Positions 16,972-23,679 of a stretch of DNA of 23,679 nucleotides are shown here, piece after piece. The first letter of the stretch is position 1. The number at the start of each line of letters is the position of its first letter. The stretch is taken from the NCBI GenBank assembly GCA_022448765.1, contig JAKUTI010000013.1:1-23679 (forward strand). The letters are read 5' to 3'. A model generated the notes under the pieces. It was not told the DNA's origin. It searched no databases and worked only from the letters and a program-made list of their open reading frames with translations. The DNA comes from Pseudomonadales bacterium (GTDB taxonomy: Bacteria; Pseudomonadota; Gammaproteobacteria; Pseudomonadales; Azotimanducaceae). Made by a program: the position numbers and the translations under genes.

Positions 16972-17136
16972 CGCAAGCAAACTCCATCTCAACGGATCCG
17001 GGGTTGAACCGAACCGAAACTTCATGATGACCGCTTGCGAGCCTCCACTACAAGCCCGACGAAAAAAATAATGGTGCAATCAACCCACGTTTGACAGCCG
17101 GTAAGCGATGGGTAATCCGGGCTGGACGCCTATACC

Positions 17137-18249
17137 TTGGCCGGGCAACATGGGCCCGTGTACGAGCACACCGACTATCCCCTCCGCAAGCATCTCGTCG
17201 AAGCCCACGAGAAAGTATGGGAGCGCATCGCTGGACCCGGGCCTTTTTGGACGGGGGCCGAACGAATTGAAATGGTGGCCGAATCTCGAGCTGCCACCTG
17301 CTGCCACTTATGCGAGGCACGTCGACAAGAACTTTCCCCGTACGCGATTAACGGAGCGCACGAGAGCGAAACGGGCTTGGACGAGGTGATTGTCGACATG
17401 ATCCACCGTATCCGATCAGACCCTGGTCGCATCACACGGAGCATGTTCGATGTGGTCATGAAGGCGGGTATCTCTCCCGAACGCTATATCGAAATCGTCA
17501 GTGTCGTGAACTCGTCAGTGATCGTTGACACGTTGCACGCAGCGGTGGGTCTGCCGCTCGCAGCGCTTCCGGACCCGAAGTCTGGAGAGCCGACGGGTCA
17601 GCCCCCCGCCAATGTCACGGACGAGGGTGCGTGGGTTCCGATCGCGGTAGGCAATGAACGACCTGGTTTGATTAACGGTCTTAGCAATAACCGTGAGCCC
17701 AACATCGCCCGTGCTATGGGCCTTGTGCCGAGCGCCGTGGAACTCTTCTTTACCGCATTTCGACCCCATTACGCGTTACAAAATATCCCCCTTGACCTTC
17801 AACAATCTCAGGCAGAATTCATCGCATCTCGCGTTTCCGCGCTGAACCAGTGTTTTTACTGAACCACTTCACATGCGATGCTGCTCCGGGCGAGCGGCCA
17901 GTCAGAGCAAGCAGACTACGATCTTAACTCGGTCACCGACAGTGAGATCGACTCAGGCGTCGATTTTAGCTATTGGTTGAGGTCCCTGACGGAAGCAGCC
18001 ATCCAAGGCCGATGGGGCGACCTCGCGAGCATTCGTGATCAAGCGGGGATGGCGATGGGTACGCAATCCATGGTGGATGCTCTTGTGGTTGCCTCCGGGT
18101 TCAACGGTATCACGCGGGTTGCCGATGCAACGGGTATTCCTCTCGATGAGAATACGCAGCAAATGACCGTCGACATGCGCGAGTCAACAGGAATAGAACG
18201 ATTCAACTACGGCGAAAAATCGGATCGGTACGACCTGGTCACGTCGTGA
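17137..18249 (+). CDS. AhpD-like selenoprotein, two AhpD/CMD-type domains, Sec at in-frame TGA
   Basis: Read through the TGA at 17860-17862 as selenocysteine, this is one 370-residue protein of the AhpD/carboxymuconolactone decarboxylase superfamily, likely a thiol- or selenol-based peroxidase or oxidoreductase. Domain 1 (about 25-180) has C-C-H-L-C at 55-59 (C56-x-x-C59) and then S-P-Y-A, but no His four residues after the second Cys. Domain 2 (about 185-345) has C239-F-Y-U242-T-T-S-H246-x-x-x-L-R251, the CxxCxxSHxxxLR active site with Sec for the resolving-position Cys. The conserved A-S-G-F-N-G-I-T-R-V-A-D-A-T-G-I-P-L-D lies beyond the TGA, in the same frame. Start is TTG 17137 or GTG 17158; neither has a strong ribosome-binding site. 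An automatic caller would split it into 17137-17862 and 17878-18249. It ends 11 bp inside the convergent phosphatase gene. Confidence 0.85.
17860..17862 (+). other. Probable selenocysteine codon (in-frame TGA)
   Basis: TGA falls exactly at the second Cys position of the AhpD CxxC motif, between C-F-Y and T-T-S-H. The frame continues open for 128 further sense codons to a final TGA at 18247. Fifteen bases separate this codon from the next ATG in the same frame, with no ribosome-binding site in between. Confidence 0.82.
17880..17898 (+). promoter_or_regulatory. Candidate bacterial SECIS hairpin
   Basis: Stem GCTGCTC (17880-17886) pairs fully with GAGCGGC (17892-17898), counting one G-U pair, around the 5-nt loop CGGGC. 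The loop starts 24 nt after the TGA and has G at its second position. The published bacterial SECIS pattern, as I recall it, asks for a small apical loop with G in the first two positions about 16-37 nt from the UGA, so this fits. SelB would bind the loop. The hairpin lies within coding sequence, as bacterial SECIS elements do. Confidence 0.65.
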
Positions 18250-19009
18250 CCACATAACGCCTTTTTAGCTCGGTGAAGTCTCGCGCATCGAGGCCCAAAC
18301 CTCTCTCAAAATATCCGTCGATCGAGCCGTGCATCTTCTCCATTGCCTGAAATGAAGCGCGTAGGTACTCGACACGAACGCCCGCGACAGACTTGATCAT
18401 CTCGAGGTCGAGACTCGATGAGCCGAAATATTGACGAACGCGAGGAAGAATAAATCCTTCGAAATCGATGACACTATTGGTCAACAGGTAGTCTTCCTCG
18501 ATATTCTCGCGATCCACCCCGAGCGAGGCAAGAATAAGCGCGGCGGCTAGACCCGTTCGATCTTTTCCCGCCGTGCAATGGACCAAGAATCCTCCATCAC
18601 GCGTAGCCAACAGCGCCGCAAATACCTCGCGATAGGCTTCGGTATGGTCGTGAACAAGCTCTTCGTGAATCGCCACCATAAACTTTATTCGTTGATCGTC
18701 GTTGGTGGGGCGACTTCTCAGTTGCTGCTGCACCGAACGCGCGTTACCGGGGCCGATCGAAACCGCCGTTTGTTTAGGGTTCTCGGGTGGCAGTGGCGTT
18801 GGGTCGTCTACCCGCTCTTCATTGCGCCGCAAGTCGCATATATGCCGTATGCCCAAACCGTGAAACGTTGCGAGTCCCATCGGCGTTATATTGGCTAGCG
18901 TGCCGCACCGAAAAAGTTTGCCAGCGACTACCCAATTACCCACCACCGTCGGGTAACCGCCGAAGTCCCGAAAATTCACGCCGCCGTCAATATCGATAAC
19001 TCTTGGCAT
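18239..19009 (-). CDS. Tyrosine-protein phosphatase (Y_phosphatase3-like)
   Basis: A 256-aa dual-specificity-type phosphatase of the secreted/bacterial tyrosine and lipid phosphatase family. N-F-R-D-F-G-G-Y near 12-19 is the conserved N-terminal element, F-R-C-G-T-L near 33-38 follows, and the catalytic P-loop is H-C-T-A-G-K-D-R-T-G with Cys145 and Arg151, the CX5R signature. I chose the ATG at 19009; the frame is open to 19051 but the extra residues precede the conserved region. No signal peptide is visible. Its 3' end overlaps the convergent selenoprotein gene by 11 bp. Substrate (phosphotyrosine or phosphoinositide) is unknown. Confidence 0.9.
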   Translation of the reverse strand: MPRVIDIDGGVNFRDFGGYPTVVGNWVVAGKLFRCGTLANITPMGLATFHGLGIRHICDLRRNEERVDDPTPLPPENPKQTAVSIGPGNARSVQQQLRSRPTNDDQRIKFMVAIHEELVHDHTEAYREVFAALLATRDGGFLVHCTAGKDRTGLAAALILASLGVDRENIEEDYLLTNSVIDFEGFILPRVRQYFGSSSLDLEMIKSVAGVRVEYLRASFQAMEKMHGSIDGYFERGLGLDARDFTELKRRYVVTT

Positions 19010-19102
19010 ATGACGAATCGCTATGTCGTCCTCAACGGTGCCGCAACACATGAGGTTTGCTCAAGGAACGCGTCGTCACCGAATAGATCAATATCCACGA
19101 GA

Positions 19103-20185
19103 TTACGGACGAATTTCGTAGTAGTTGTTTACCGCCGTTCCGAATTCCAACCGTGCAAAGCGAGAGAAACCCGCCGTTTCACTCATCTCTCGGGCTACTT
19201 GTTCATTAAACCCCAAGGTTCCCAACCCAGCGCCATCAGGCGTGGACATACTCGAGGACATACAGATCATCAGGGAAAAGCCATAGAACAGCCCGGCACT
19301 GGGATTTTCCCTCAAATTCTCCGCGAAAGTTGGAAAACTTCGAATATCCGAACAAAGCCAGGTCCCATCAACGTTGAGACAACGATGTATGTCGGCGATG
19401 AGCCGACCTGGGTACGGCGCGTCGTGAATGACATCGAACGTGGTAACGAAGTCAACGCTGCCATCACGCGGTAGAGGCTCAACCGTAGGATTAACGAATC
19501 GAGCATTTTTCAGCTCGGTTTCTTTGAGATGCGCGTTTGCATTAGCTAAGGCGTGATCGGATGTATCGTACCCAACGAAATCGGACTCCGGAAACGCCTC
19601 GGCCATCACGAGCGTCGCTTGACCCGCGCCACAGCCAACGTCGGCCACGCGCGCACCCGACACCAGCTTATCAGTAACCCCGCTCAGGGAAGGCAGAATG
19701 TTTTGAACCAACTCGTTCCGCGGCACGTAATTGTTAAGCCGCTCAATTCCACAGGCACATGCCTCGCCCTGCTCGTCATAGGTAAGACCTAATCCAGTGC
19801 GAAACGAATCGCCCAGTTTGGGCACCGCCTCGTGGGTCGCGACAACGGCTTGAAACCCGGCAGCAAAATAAAAAGGGTTTTCGTCATCACAAAGCACAAT
19901 GGCCGCCTCCGGCGAGAGACTGAACGAATCGTCATCGGCCGAGTAGTCGATCTGCCCAACGCAAGCCTGATGCCTGAGCCATTCACGTAACCAGCGCTCG
20001 TGCAAACCCGTAGCCTCGGCAAATTCCATGCTCGTCACGGGTCCGTTGTCTCGCAGCTTACGATAAAGACCGAGTTTGTCTCCGACGTGAGAGAGGCTGC
20101 AGTTAAAGCCAGCCATCACTTGTTGACTCACCTGTTTGAGGTAGATTTCTAGTTTTTCTCGATCTACTTGTGTCGCTTCCGCCAT
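19103..20185 (-). CDS. Winged-helix plus class I SAM-dependent methyltransferase
   Basis: A 360-aa protein with an N-terminal winged-helix-like dimerisation domain (about 20-100; L-Y-R-K-L then T-S-M-E-F-A-E-A-T-G-L-H-E-R-W-L-R-E-W-L) and a C-terminal class I methyltransferase domain. Motif I is V-A-D-V-G-C-G-A-G-Q-A at 180-190, an acidic residue ends strand 2 (G-Y-D-T-S at 205-209), and F-D-V-I-H-D-A follows. The architecture resembles the Rv2258c-type proteins often labelled transcriptional regulator. Substrate is unknown. ATG at 20185 has GGAGA about 6 bp upstream. It is separated by 93 bp from the phosphatase gene downstream and by 110 bp from the thioesterase gene upstream. Confidence 0.9.
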   Translation of the reverse strand: MAEATQVDREKLEIYLKQVSQQVMAGFNCSLSHVGDKLGLYRKLRDNGPVTSMEFAEATGLHERWLREWLRHQACVGQIDYSADDDSFSLSPEAAIVLCDDENPFYFAAGFQAVVATHEAVPKLGDSFRTGLGLTYDEQGEACACGIERLNNYVPRNELVQNILPSLSGVTDKLVSGARVADVGCGAGQATLVMAEAFPESDFVGYDTSDHALANANAHLKETELKNARFVNPTVEPLPRDGSVDFVTTFDVIHDAPYPGRLIADIHRCLNVDGTWLCSDIRSFPTFAENLRENPSAGLFYGFSLMICMSSSMSTPDGAGLGTLGFNEQVAREMSETAGFSRFARLEFGTAVNNYYEIRP

Positions 20186-20273
20186 AAGAATGTCTCCGGT
20201 TGGATCCAGAAGGATCCTAACCCATGTACTAGGCTCGAAACTCTGTACCTCAACGAATCGGCTGTCTTGTCGC

Positions 20274-20294
20274 TAGTCGGTTTTGTTTCGACTA
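20274..20294 (-). terminator. Weak inverted repeat after the thioesterase gene
   Basis: TAGTCG (20274-20279) and CGACTA (20289-20294) form a 6-bp stem with a 9-nt loop immediately past the thioesterase stop. It lacks a U-tract on the minus strand, so it is at best a weak or factor-assisted terminator. Confidence 0.2.
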
Positions 20295-20295
20295 A

Positions 20296-20688
20296 TTATG
20301 CGTCCACCATAAAACTGCCCGTCGCTTCGACGACGACAGTGTCGTCGTCTTGACGGAAAACCTTGCCCTCAATCTGCGCAACTCGGCCTTTGCGTCGCAA
20401 CAACCGACCTTCCATCCGCACCGCTGTACCAACCGGGAGTGGTTGTCGGTACCTGACATCGGCTCGCGCTGTGAAACAACGCTCGCCCTTCAAAAAGAGC
20501 CAGTTGGCCATGACATCGTCAAGCAAACAAAAAAGAATTCCACCGTGAACGATCCCGTTATAGCCCGTGTAGTTTTCTGTGGGAACGAATTCGGCCCGGC
20601 AGACGTCACCGTCCAATCGAAATTGGACCCCAAGACCGTGAGAGTTTCCGGGCCCACAAACAAAGCACCGATTGGCACTACTATCCAT
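20296..20688 (-). CDS. PaaI-family hotdog acyl-CoA thioesterase
   Basis: A 130-aa single hotdog domain. The N-terminal C-F-V-C-G-P-G-N-S-H-G-L-G near 8-20 and the active-site N-G-I-V-H-G-G near 44-50 followed by D-D at 57-58 are typical of the PaaI/YbgC-type thioesterases that hydrolyse acyl-CoA. The preferred start is ATG at 20688, with GGAG ten bases upstream; the frame also allows GTG at 20706. It is divergent from the CoA-type Nudix gene, with about 52 bp between the two chosen starts, so they may share a control region. Confidence 0.9.
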   Translation of the reverse strand: MDSSANRCFVCGPGNSHGLGVQFRLDGDVCRAEFVPTENYTGYNGIVHGGILFCLLDDVMANWLFLKGERCFTARADVRYRQPLPVGTAVRMEGRLLRRKGRVAQIEGKVFRQDDDTVVVEATGSFMVDA

Positions 20689-20740
20689 CAAATTTCCGCT
20701 CCCCACCTCAGACTCGCGACGATCAAGCTATCATAAGCGC

Positions 20741-21349
20741 GTGTCCCACCTAAGCATCCAACACATACGGGCGTGCGTCGCCGCGCATCGGCCGGTAACG
20801 TTTCCCGTTAGTGAAGAAACCCGGCAAGCGGCCGTCGCCGTCGTTCTTCATGAGACCGCCGAGGGATCAAGAATCCTTTTCATCAAACGTGCCCAGCACG
20901 ACGGCGATCCGTGGTCAGGGCACATGGCTTTTCCGGGCGGGCATCGCGACTCCGACGACATCAGTCTCCAAGCGACAGCCGTTCGAGAGACACAAGAAGA
21001 AATTGGACTTGATCTCAATGCAGCAACGTTCCTTGGACCGCTCTCGCAACAGCGCGCAATGCCGCGTGGTCGAACACGGGATATGCTTGTAGCGCCCTTC
21101 ATCTTCCAAATCGACACCATTCCGGCTTTTCGCCTAAATCATGAAGTTGACGAGATTGTCTGGGGTCCGCTTGACGATATGCTTGATCGATCTCTAAGCG
21201 ATACCGAAACCCGCCCCGTCGGCTCGAGCGAAACCGTATTCAATGGCTACCGACTTAACGGCGAGCACTTCGTTTGGGGCTTGACCTACAGGGCCTTACA
21301 GACGTTCTTTAAGGTGTTAGATCCAAGCTATGTCGCCCCGGACGATTAG
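20741..21349 (+). CDS. Nudix hydrolase, CoA pyrophosphatase type (NudL/NUDT7-like)
   Basis: A 202-aa Nudix protein. L-F-I-K-R-A, G-D-P-W-S-G-H-M-A-F-P-G-G and R-E-T-Q-E-E-I-G-L-D form the Nudix region; the pattern W-S-G-x-M-x-F-P-G-G and a one-residue-longer Nudix box are those of CoA diphosphatases, which split CoA into phosphopantetheine and 3',5'-ADP. I prefer GTG at 20741 because the frame upstream to TTG 20672 runs back through the start of the divergent thioesterase gene. No strong ribosome-binding site is visible. The 3' end meets the convergent NTF2-like gene with a 1-bp gap. Confidence 0.9.
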   Translation: MSHLSIQHIRACVAAHRPVTFPVSEETRQAAVAVVLHETAEGSRILFIKRAQHDGDPWSGHMAFPGGHRDSDDISLQATAVRETQEEIGLDLNAATFLGPLSQQRAMPRGRTRDMLVAPFIFQIDTIPAFRLNHEVDEIVWGPLDDMLDRSLSDTETRPVGSSETVFNGYRLNGEHFVWGLTYRALQTFFKVLDPSYVAPDD

Positions 21350-21350
21350 G

Positions 21351-21809
21351 TTAAGTGTCGCCGGCACGAACATCCGCCGCTTTTCGAGCAAGATGGCGTG
21401 CAATGCGCTCAGCGGGGAAATTTAACTGGGAGATGGCAATACCCGTGTTGAACTCTTCTCGATAAACGCGAATAAAGCCTGCATCCAATGTGAATTGACT
21501 CATACCCTCAAACACCACACGCTCGCCCTCGGCACCATCAAGCTTTGAGACGTAACTAAATCGGTACCTGGCATACCCTACGGTCGCGTTTGCTATGGGC
21601 TCGAACATCTGCCACCGAAACCCTTCCGCGTGCCCCCAGAAGTGATCTTCTAGCATGCTGGCGCTGGCTTCCCTACCCTGAAAAGCACCATAAAAACAGT
21701 CGTTATAAACGCCATCGACTGCGAAAAGTTCCGCGAGCTTTCGCCCATCGCCGGTTTCAACAGCATCCGTAAATTGGCAAAGTATTTGCTCGAAAAAGGA
21801 ATCCTTCAC
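21351..21809 (-). CDS. NTF2-like (SnoaL-like) domain protein
   Basis: A 152-aa protein that appears to be an alpha+beta NTF2/SnoaL fold: Q-F-T-D-A-V-E-T-G-D near the N-terminus, L-A-E-L-F-A-V-D-G-V-Y-N-D, then strands with R-Y-R-F-S-Y-V and G-x-S-Q-F-T-L-D-A-G-F-I-x-x-Y-R-E. Members are isomerases, hydrolases or non-catalytic; no activity can be named. The GTG at 21809 is chosen because it lies 7 bp after the Hsp70 stop with GGGGTGA upstream; the frame stays open to 21869 inside the Hsp70 gene. It is the last visible gene of the CaiB-Hsp70 operon. Confidence 0.8.
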   Translation of the reverse strand: MKDSFFEQILCQFTDAVETGDGRKLAELFAVDGVYNDCFYGAFQGREASASMLEDHFWGHAEGFRWQMFEPIANATVGYARYRFSYVSKLDGAEGERVVFEGMSQFTLDAGFIRVYREEFNTGIAISQLNFPAERIARHLARKAADVRAGDT

Positions 21810-21816
21810 GTCACAT

Positions 21817-23226
21817 TCACCCCATTTGATATTCGTGGTAGTCGGCAATCGCAAGGCCTGCGGCGACACTGGTAAAAGGGTCGTGATCTACGACACGGTC
21901 CGGGAAGTGGCTGTTCAGCAGGTGGTGCACGGCTGGGATCAACGACGATCCGCCCGTCCGAAGCACGATATCAACGTCGCTGGCGACAATGTTGGCCCGT
22001 TGAATCGTTTCGAGTACGGCTTCTTCAACTCGCGTAAGCGAGTCATCGATGACATCCTCGAACTCTACGCGAGTGAGCGCTGCCTCGATGTCGATCTCAG
22101 CAATGTCCAACACGGCGGAGTCGGCAAAAGACAATTCGGCCTTGAAATCCTTGATACCTTGAAACGCTAGGTAGCTATAGTTTTGTTGAATGAGTTCACG
22201 TAAGCGACGAAATTTTAGTTTGGCTTCGCCGCCTTGCGAGATACATTCAAGAACCGGCGTCGTGTATCGATTTTGGTTTAACAAATACGTGACGGCCCAA
22301 TTCAATAGGAGATCCTCGTAATCTTCGAAGGGAAACTGTGTTTCGATCTCTTGGCGATCGGTTCCTCGACGTCGCCAGCGCTCTCCCTTCCCGAGCAGTG
22401 GAAACAGCAACCGACTGAATATCCGTTGATCGATGTGATCGCCTCCTAGTGCAATGCCGTGCGTGGCGACCACCGAAAAATCGCTTCCCGAACGACGTTG
22501 CAAGACACAAAAATCAAGTGTTCCACCGCCGAAATCCACGGTAAGTATCACGTCGCCCGCCGTCGTGGGCTTTTCGTGCAAGAAACTCACGGCCGCCGCA
22601 ATAGGTTCTGGATAAAACCGATGATCTTTGATGCCTGCGTGACCATATGCTTCGCCCAAGCGGCTTAACGCGACTTCATTGCGTTTTGCGTCGCGCCCCT
22701 CAAAATTGACGGGGTGACCAACGCAGGCGGAGCCCACGTCGAGTCCTGCAGTTTCAAGCTCTTGGCGTATCCGAAGCAATATCGGCGTGATCAACGCAAC
22801 AAGCCGAAAAGGGTGATCGAACACCATCAGGCGTTGGACGCTTTGGTTTCCCAACAACCGCTTCGTGCCCCGAAACAACCGTCCACGTAACCCTGTGTCG
22901 ATCATGGACGCGCCATACACGGCTTGGGTCAGCATTTCCGCAGCTCGTTGACCGCTTGGATCGGCCGCGCCCACCGCCAGGGTTGCACGGCCAATGACCT
23001 CGGGGACGAGTTCTACTGTCCGTCCCGTATTGCCGTCAATGTAACGATCGATCGCTGCTTGACCCGTGGTCGTCTGAAGATCCGCGTCGATGTAGGTTGC
23101 GGAAGGCATGATGGGAGAATCAGACTCGAGTCCAACGAGCGAGACGTTTTTCCCATCGAACACCGCCGCCGTCGAATTCGTCGTCCCAAAATCGATGCCT
23201 ATCCCTACTCTTCCCACGTTCGTCAC
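21817..23226 (-). CDS. Hsp70-family ATPase (YegD-like, no substrate-binding domain)
   Basis: A 469-aa protein containing only the actin-like Hsp70 ATPase fold. Phosphate-1 motif G-I-D-F-G-T-T-N-S is at about 10-18, phosphate-2 V-D-F-G-G-G-T-L-D at about 230-238, and the adenosine motif L-R-T-G-G-S-S-L-I-P-A-V near 426-437. The beta-sandwich substrate domain of DnaK is missing, as in E. coli YegD, whose role is uncertain. The GTG at 23226 overlaps the CoA transferase stop as GTGA, and the conserved region starts directly after it; the frame remains open to 23262. It is tightly coupled to both neighbours. Confidence 0.9.
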   Translation of the reverse strand: MTNVGRVGIGIDFGTTNSTAAVFDGKNVSLVGLESDSPIMPSATYIDADLQTTTGQAAIDRYIDGNTGRTVELVPEVIGRATLAVGAADPSGQRAAEMLTQAVYGASMIDTGLRGRLFRGTKRLLGNQSVQRLMVFDHPFRLVALITPILLRIRQELETAGLDVGSACVGHPVNFEGRDAKRNEVALSRLGEAYGHAGIKDHRFYPEPIAAAVSFLHEKPTTAGDVILTVDFGGGTLDFCVLQRRSGSDFSVVATHGIALGGDHIDQRIFSRLLFPLLGKGERWRRRGTDRQEIETQFPFEDYEDLLLNWAVTYLLNQNRYTTPVLECISQGGEAKLKFRRLRELIQQNYSYLAFQGIKDFKAELSFADSAVLDIAEIDIEAALTRVEFEDVIDDSLTRVEEAVLETIQRANIVASDVDIVLRTGGSSLIPAVHHLLNSHFPDRVVDHDPFTSVAAGLAIADYHEYQMG

Positions 23227-23679
23227 AATTCCGCGCTGACTAAGGCATTCGATACGAGCCAACGCTCAATTTCTTCATCCTGCAGCTCCAACCAGTCCCT
23301 TAGAACCTCCCCGTTGTGTTCGCCGAGATGTGGTGCGCCGCCTCTCACCCCCGCTTCAGCATCTGAGAAGCGATACGGACTTTGTGGAATAACTCGCGAT
23401 CCACCCGCCCGGTCATCAACTTCAGTAAGCACGCCTCGATGTCTCACCGTCTCTGAATCCCGCAGTGTTGAACTATCGCGAACCTCTCCCCAAGCGAGGC
23501 CCAACGACTCCATGATTTCTTGGGCTTCTATCCTATTTTGTAGCGACTTGAAGAAGGAGGCGGCAGACGCACGTCGTCGTTGTATCTTCTCTTCCAACGA
23601 CGCCCCCTTCCGAGCGGGGTCTTTGATACCCATGCCGGTGTTCAATTGGCGCCAAATGTGTCGAAAATCCCCTGCGATG
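23223..23679 (-). CDS. CaiB/BaiF-family CoA transferase, C-terminal part (5' end outside window)
   Basis: About 151 codons of the C-terminus of a class III CoA transferase; the frame runs through the window edge at 23679 with no start. G-D-F-R-H-I-W-R-Q-L, D-P-A-R-K and the terminal G-A-P-x-L-G-E-H-N-x-E-V-L are characteristic of formyl-CoA/carnitine-type CoA transferases, which move CoA between carboxylates. The catalytic Asp lies in the missing N-terminal part. The TTG at 23645 is an internal codon, not a start. It overlaps the Hsp70 gene by 4 bp and leads that operon as seen here. Confidence 0.88.
   Translation of the reverse strand, partial: IAGDFRHIWRQLNTGMGIKDPARKGASLEEKIQRRRASAASFFKSLQNRIEAQEIMESLGLAWGEVRDSSTLRDSETVRHRGVLTEVDDRAGGSRVIPQSPYRFSDAEAGVRGGAPHLGEHNGEVLRDWLELQDEEIERWLVSNALVSAEL

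Noticed and set aside
16972..17136. SAM riboswitch or tRNA fragment upstream of metY (a GGTTCAA-like stretch is present on the minus strand)
   Set aside because: I could not match the conserved core of any SAM riboswitch class, and no acceptor, D or anticodon arms surround the T-loop-like sequence.
17108..17389. 93-aa plus-strand ORF starting with ATG in another frame
   Set aside because: Its translation is Pro/Thr/Arg-rich and unlike the family, while the overlapping frame from 17137 carries the conserved residues.
17878..18249. A separate small gene starting at ATG 17878
   Set aside because: It is in the same frame as the preceding ORF, only 15 bases after its TGA, has no ribosome-binding site, and starts in the middle of the AhpD active-site motif. 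Sec readthrough explains it better.
17137..18249. Pseudogene with a nonsense mutation
   Set aside because: The TGA falls exactly on the redox-active Cys position of CxxC and is followed by a hairpin at SECIS distance; a random nonsense mutation is unlikely to do both. It cannot be fully excluded without selenocysteine machinery.

Overview
The window is a gene-dense stretch of a bacterial chromosome with about 50-55% GC by eye. Intergenic gaps are all under about 175 bases, so no 300-base gap needs separate description. Gene content (NnrU-like membrane protein, CaiB-type CoA transferase, eukaryote-length PurC, YegD-like Hsp70, frequent GTG/TTG starts) suggests a proteobacterium, probably an environmental (perhaps marine) gammaproteobacterium. 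That placement is inference from gene families only. I found no rRNA, tRNA, CRISPR array, transposase or phage gene.

Main discovery: the span 17137-18249 looks like two ORFs but is best read as one gene for an AhpD-like selenoprotein. An in-frame TGA at 17860-17862 lies inside the peroxidatic motif, giving C-F-Y-U-T-T-S-H-x-x-x-L-R, the CxxCxxSHxxxLR signature of the AhpD/carboxymuconolactone decarboxylase fold with selenocysteine (U) at the second Cys. A 7-bp hairpin with a CGGGC loop begins 17 nt after the TGA, the place and form expected of a bacterial SECIS element. The reading frame and homology-like signature continue for 129 codons beyond the TGA.

Layout. (1) 73-4940, minus strand: a probable operon of Cys/Met-metabolism PLP enzyme, SDR oxidoreductase, purC, a 114-aa protein of unknown function, biotin carboxylase and a small biotin carrier protein with an aberrant C-terminus. 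(2) 5028-6530, minus: two Nudix hydrolases of different subfamilies. (3) 6617-11371, minus: a three-gene GldA / GldF-GldG fusion / DUF4340 ABC transporter operon with 4-11 bp overlaps. (4) 11492-12761: an alpha/beta hydrolase (+) converging on an NnrU-family membrane protein (-). (5) 12863-14865, plus: an SDR followed by a D-threonine-aldolase-like PLP enzyme. (6) 14876-16971, minus: a MetY-type O-acetylhomoserine sulfhydrylase followed at once by an alpha/beta hydrolase. (7) 17137-18249, plus: the selenoprotein, divergent from metY. (8) 18239-20688, minus: tyrosine phosphatase, winged-helix methyltransferase, PaaI-type thioesterase. (9) 20741-21349, plus: a CoA-pyrophosphatase-type Nudix. (10) 21351-23679, minus: CaiB-type CoA transferase (cut by the window end), Hsp70-like ATPase and NTF2-like protein, tightly coupled.

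Shared themes are acyl-CoA and carboxylate metabolism (biotin carboxylase, CaiB, thioesterase, CoA Nudix), sulfur amino acid metabolism (two PLP enzymes), and housekeeping/redox defence (Nudix enzymes, selenoperoxidase-like protein). No selenocysteine machinery (selA, selB, selC, selD) lies in this window, so the Sec reading depends on its presence elsewhere in the genome.
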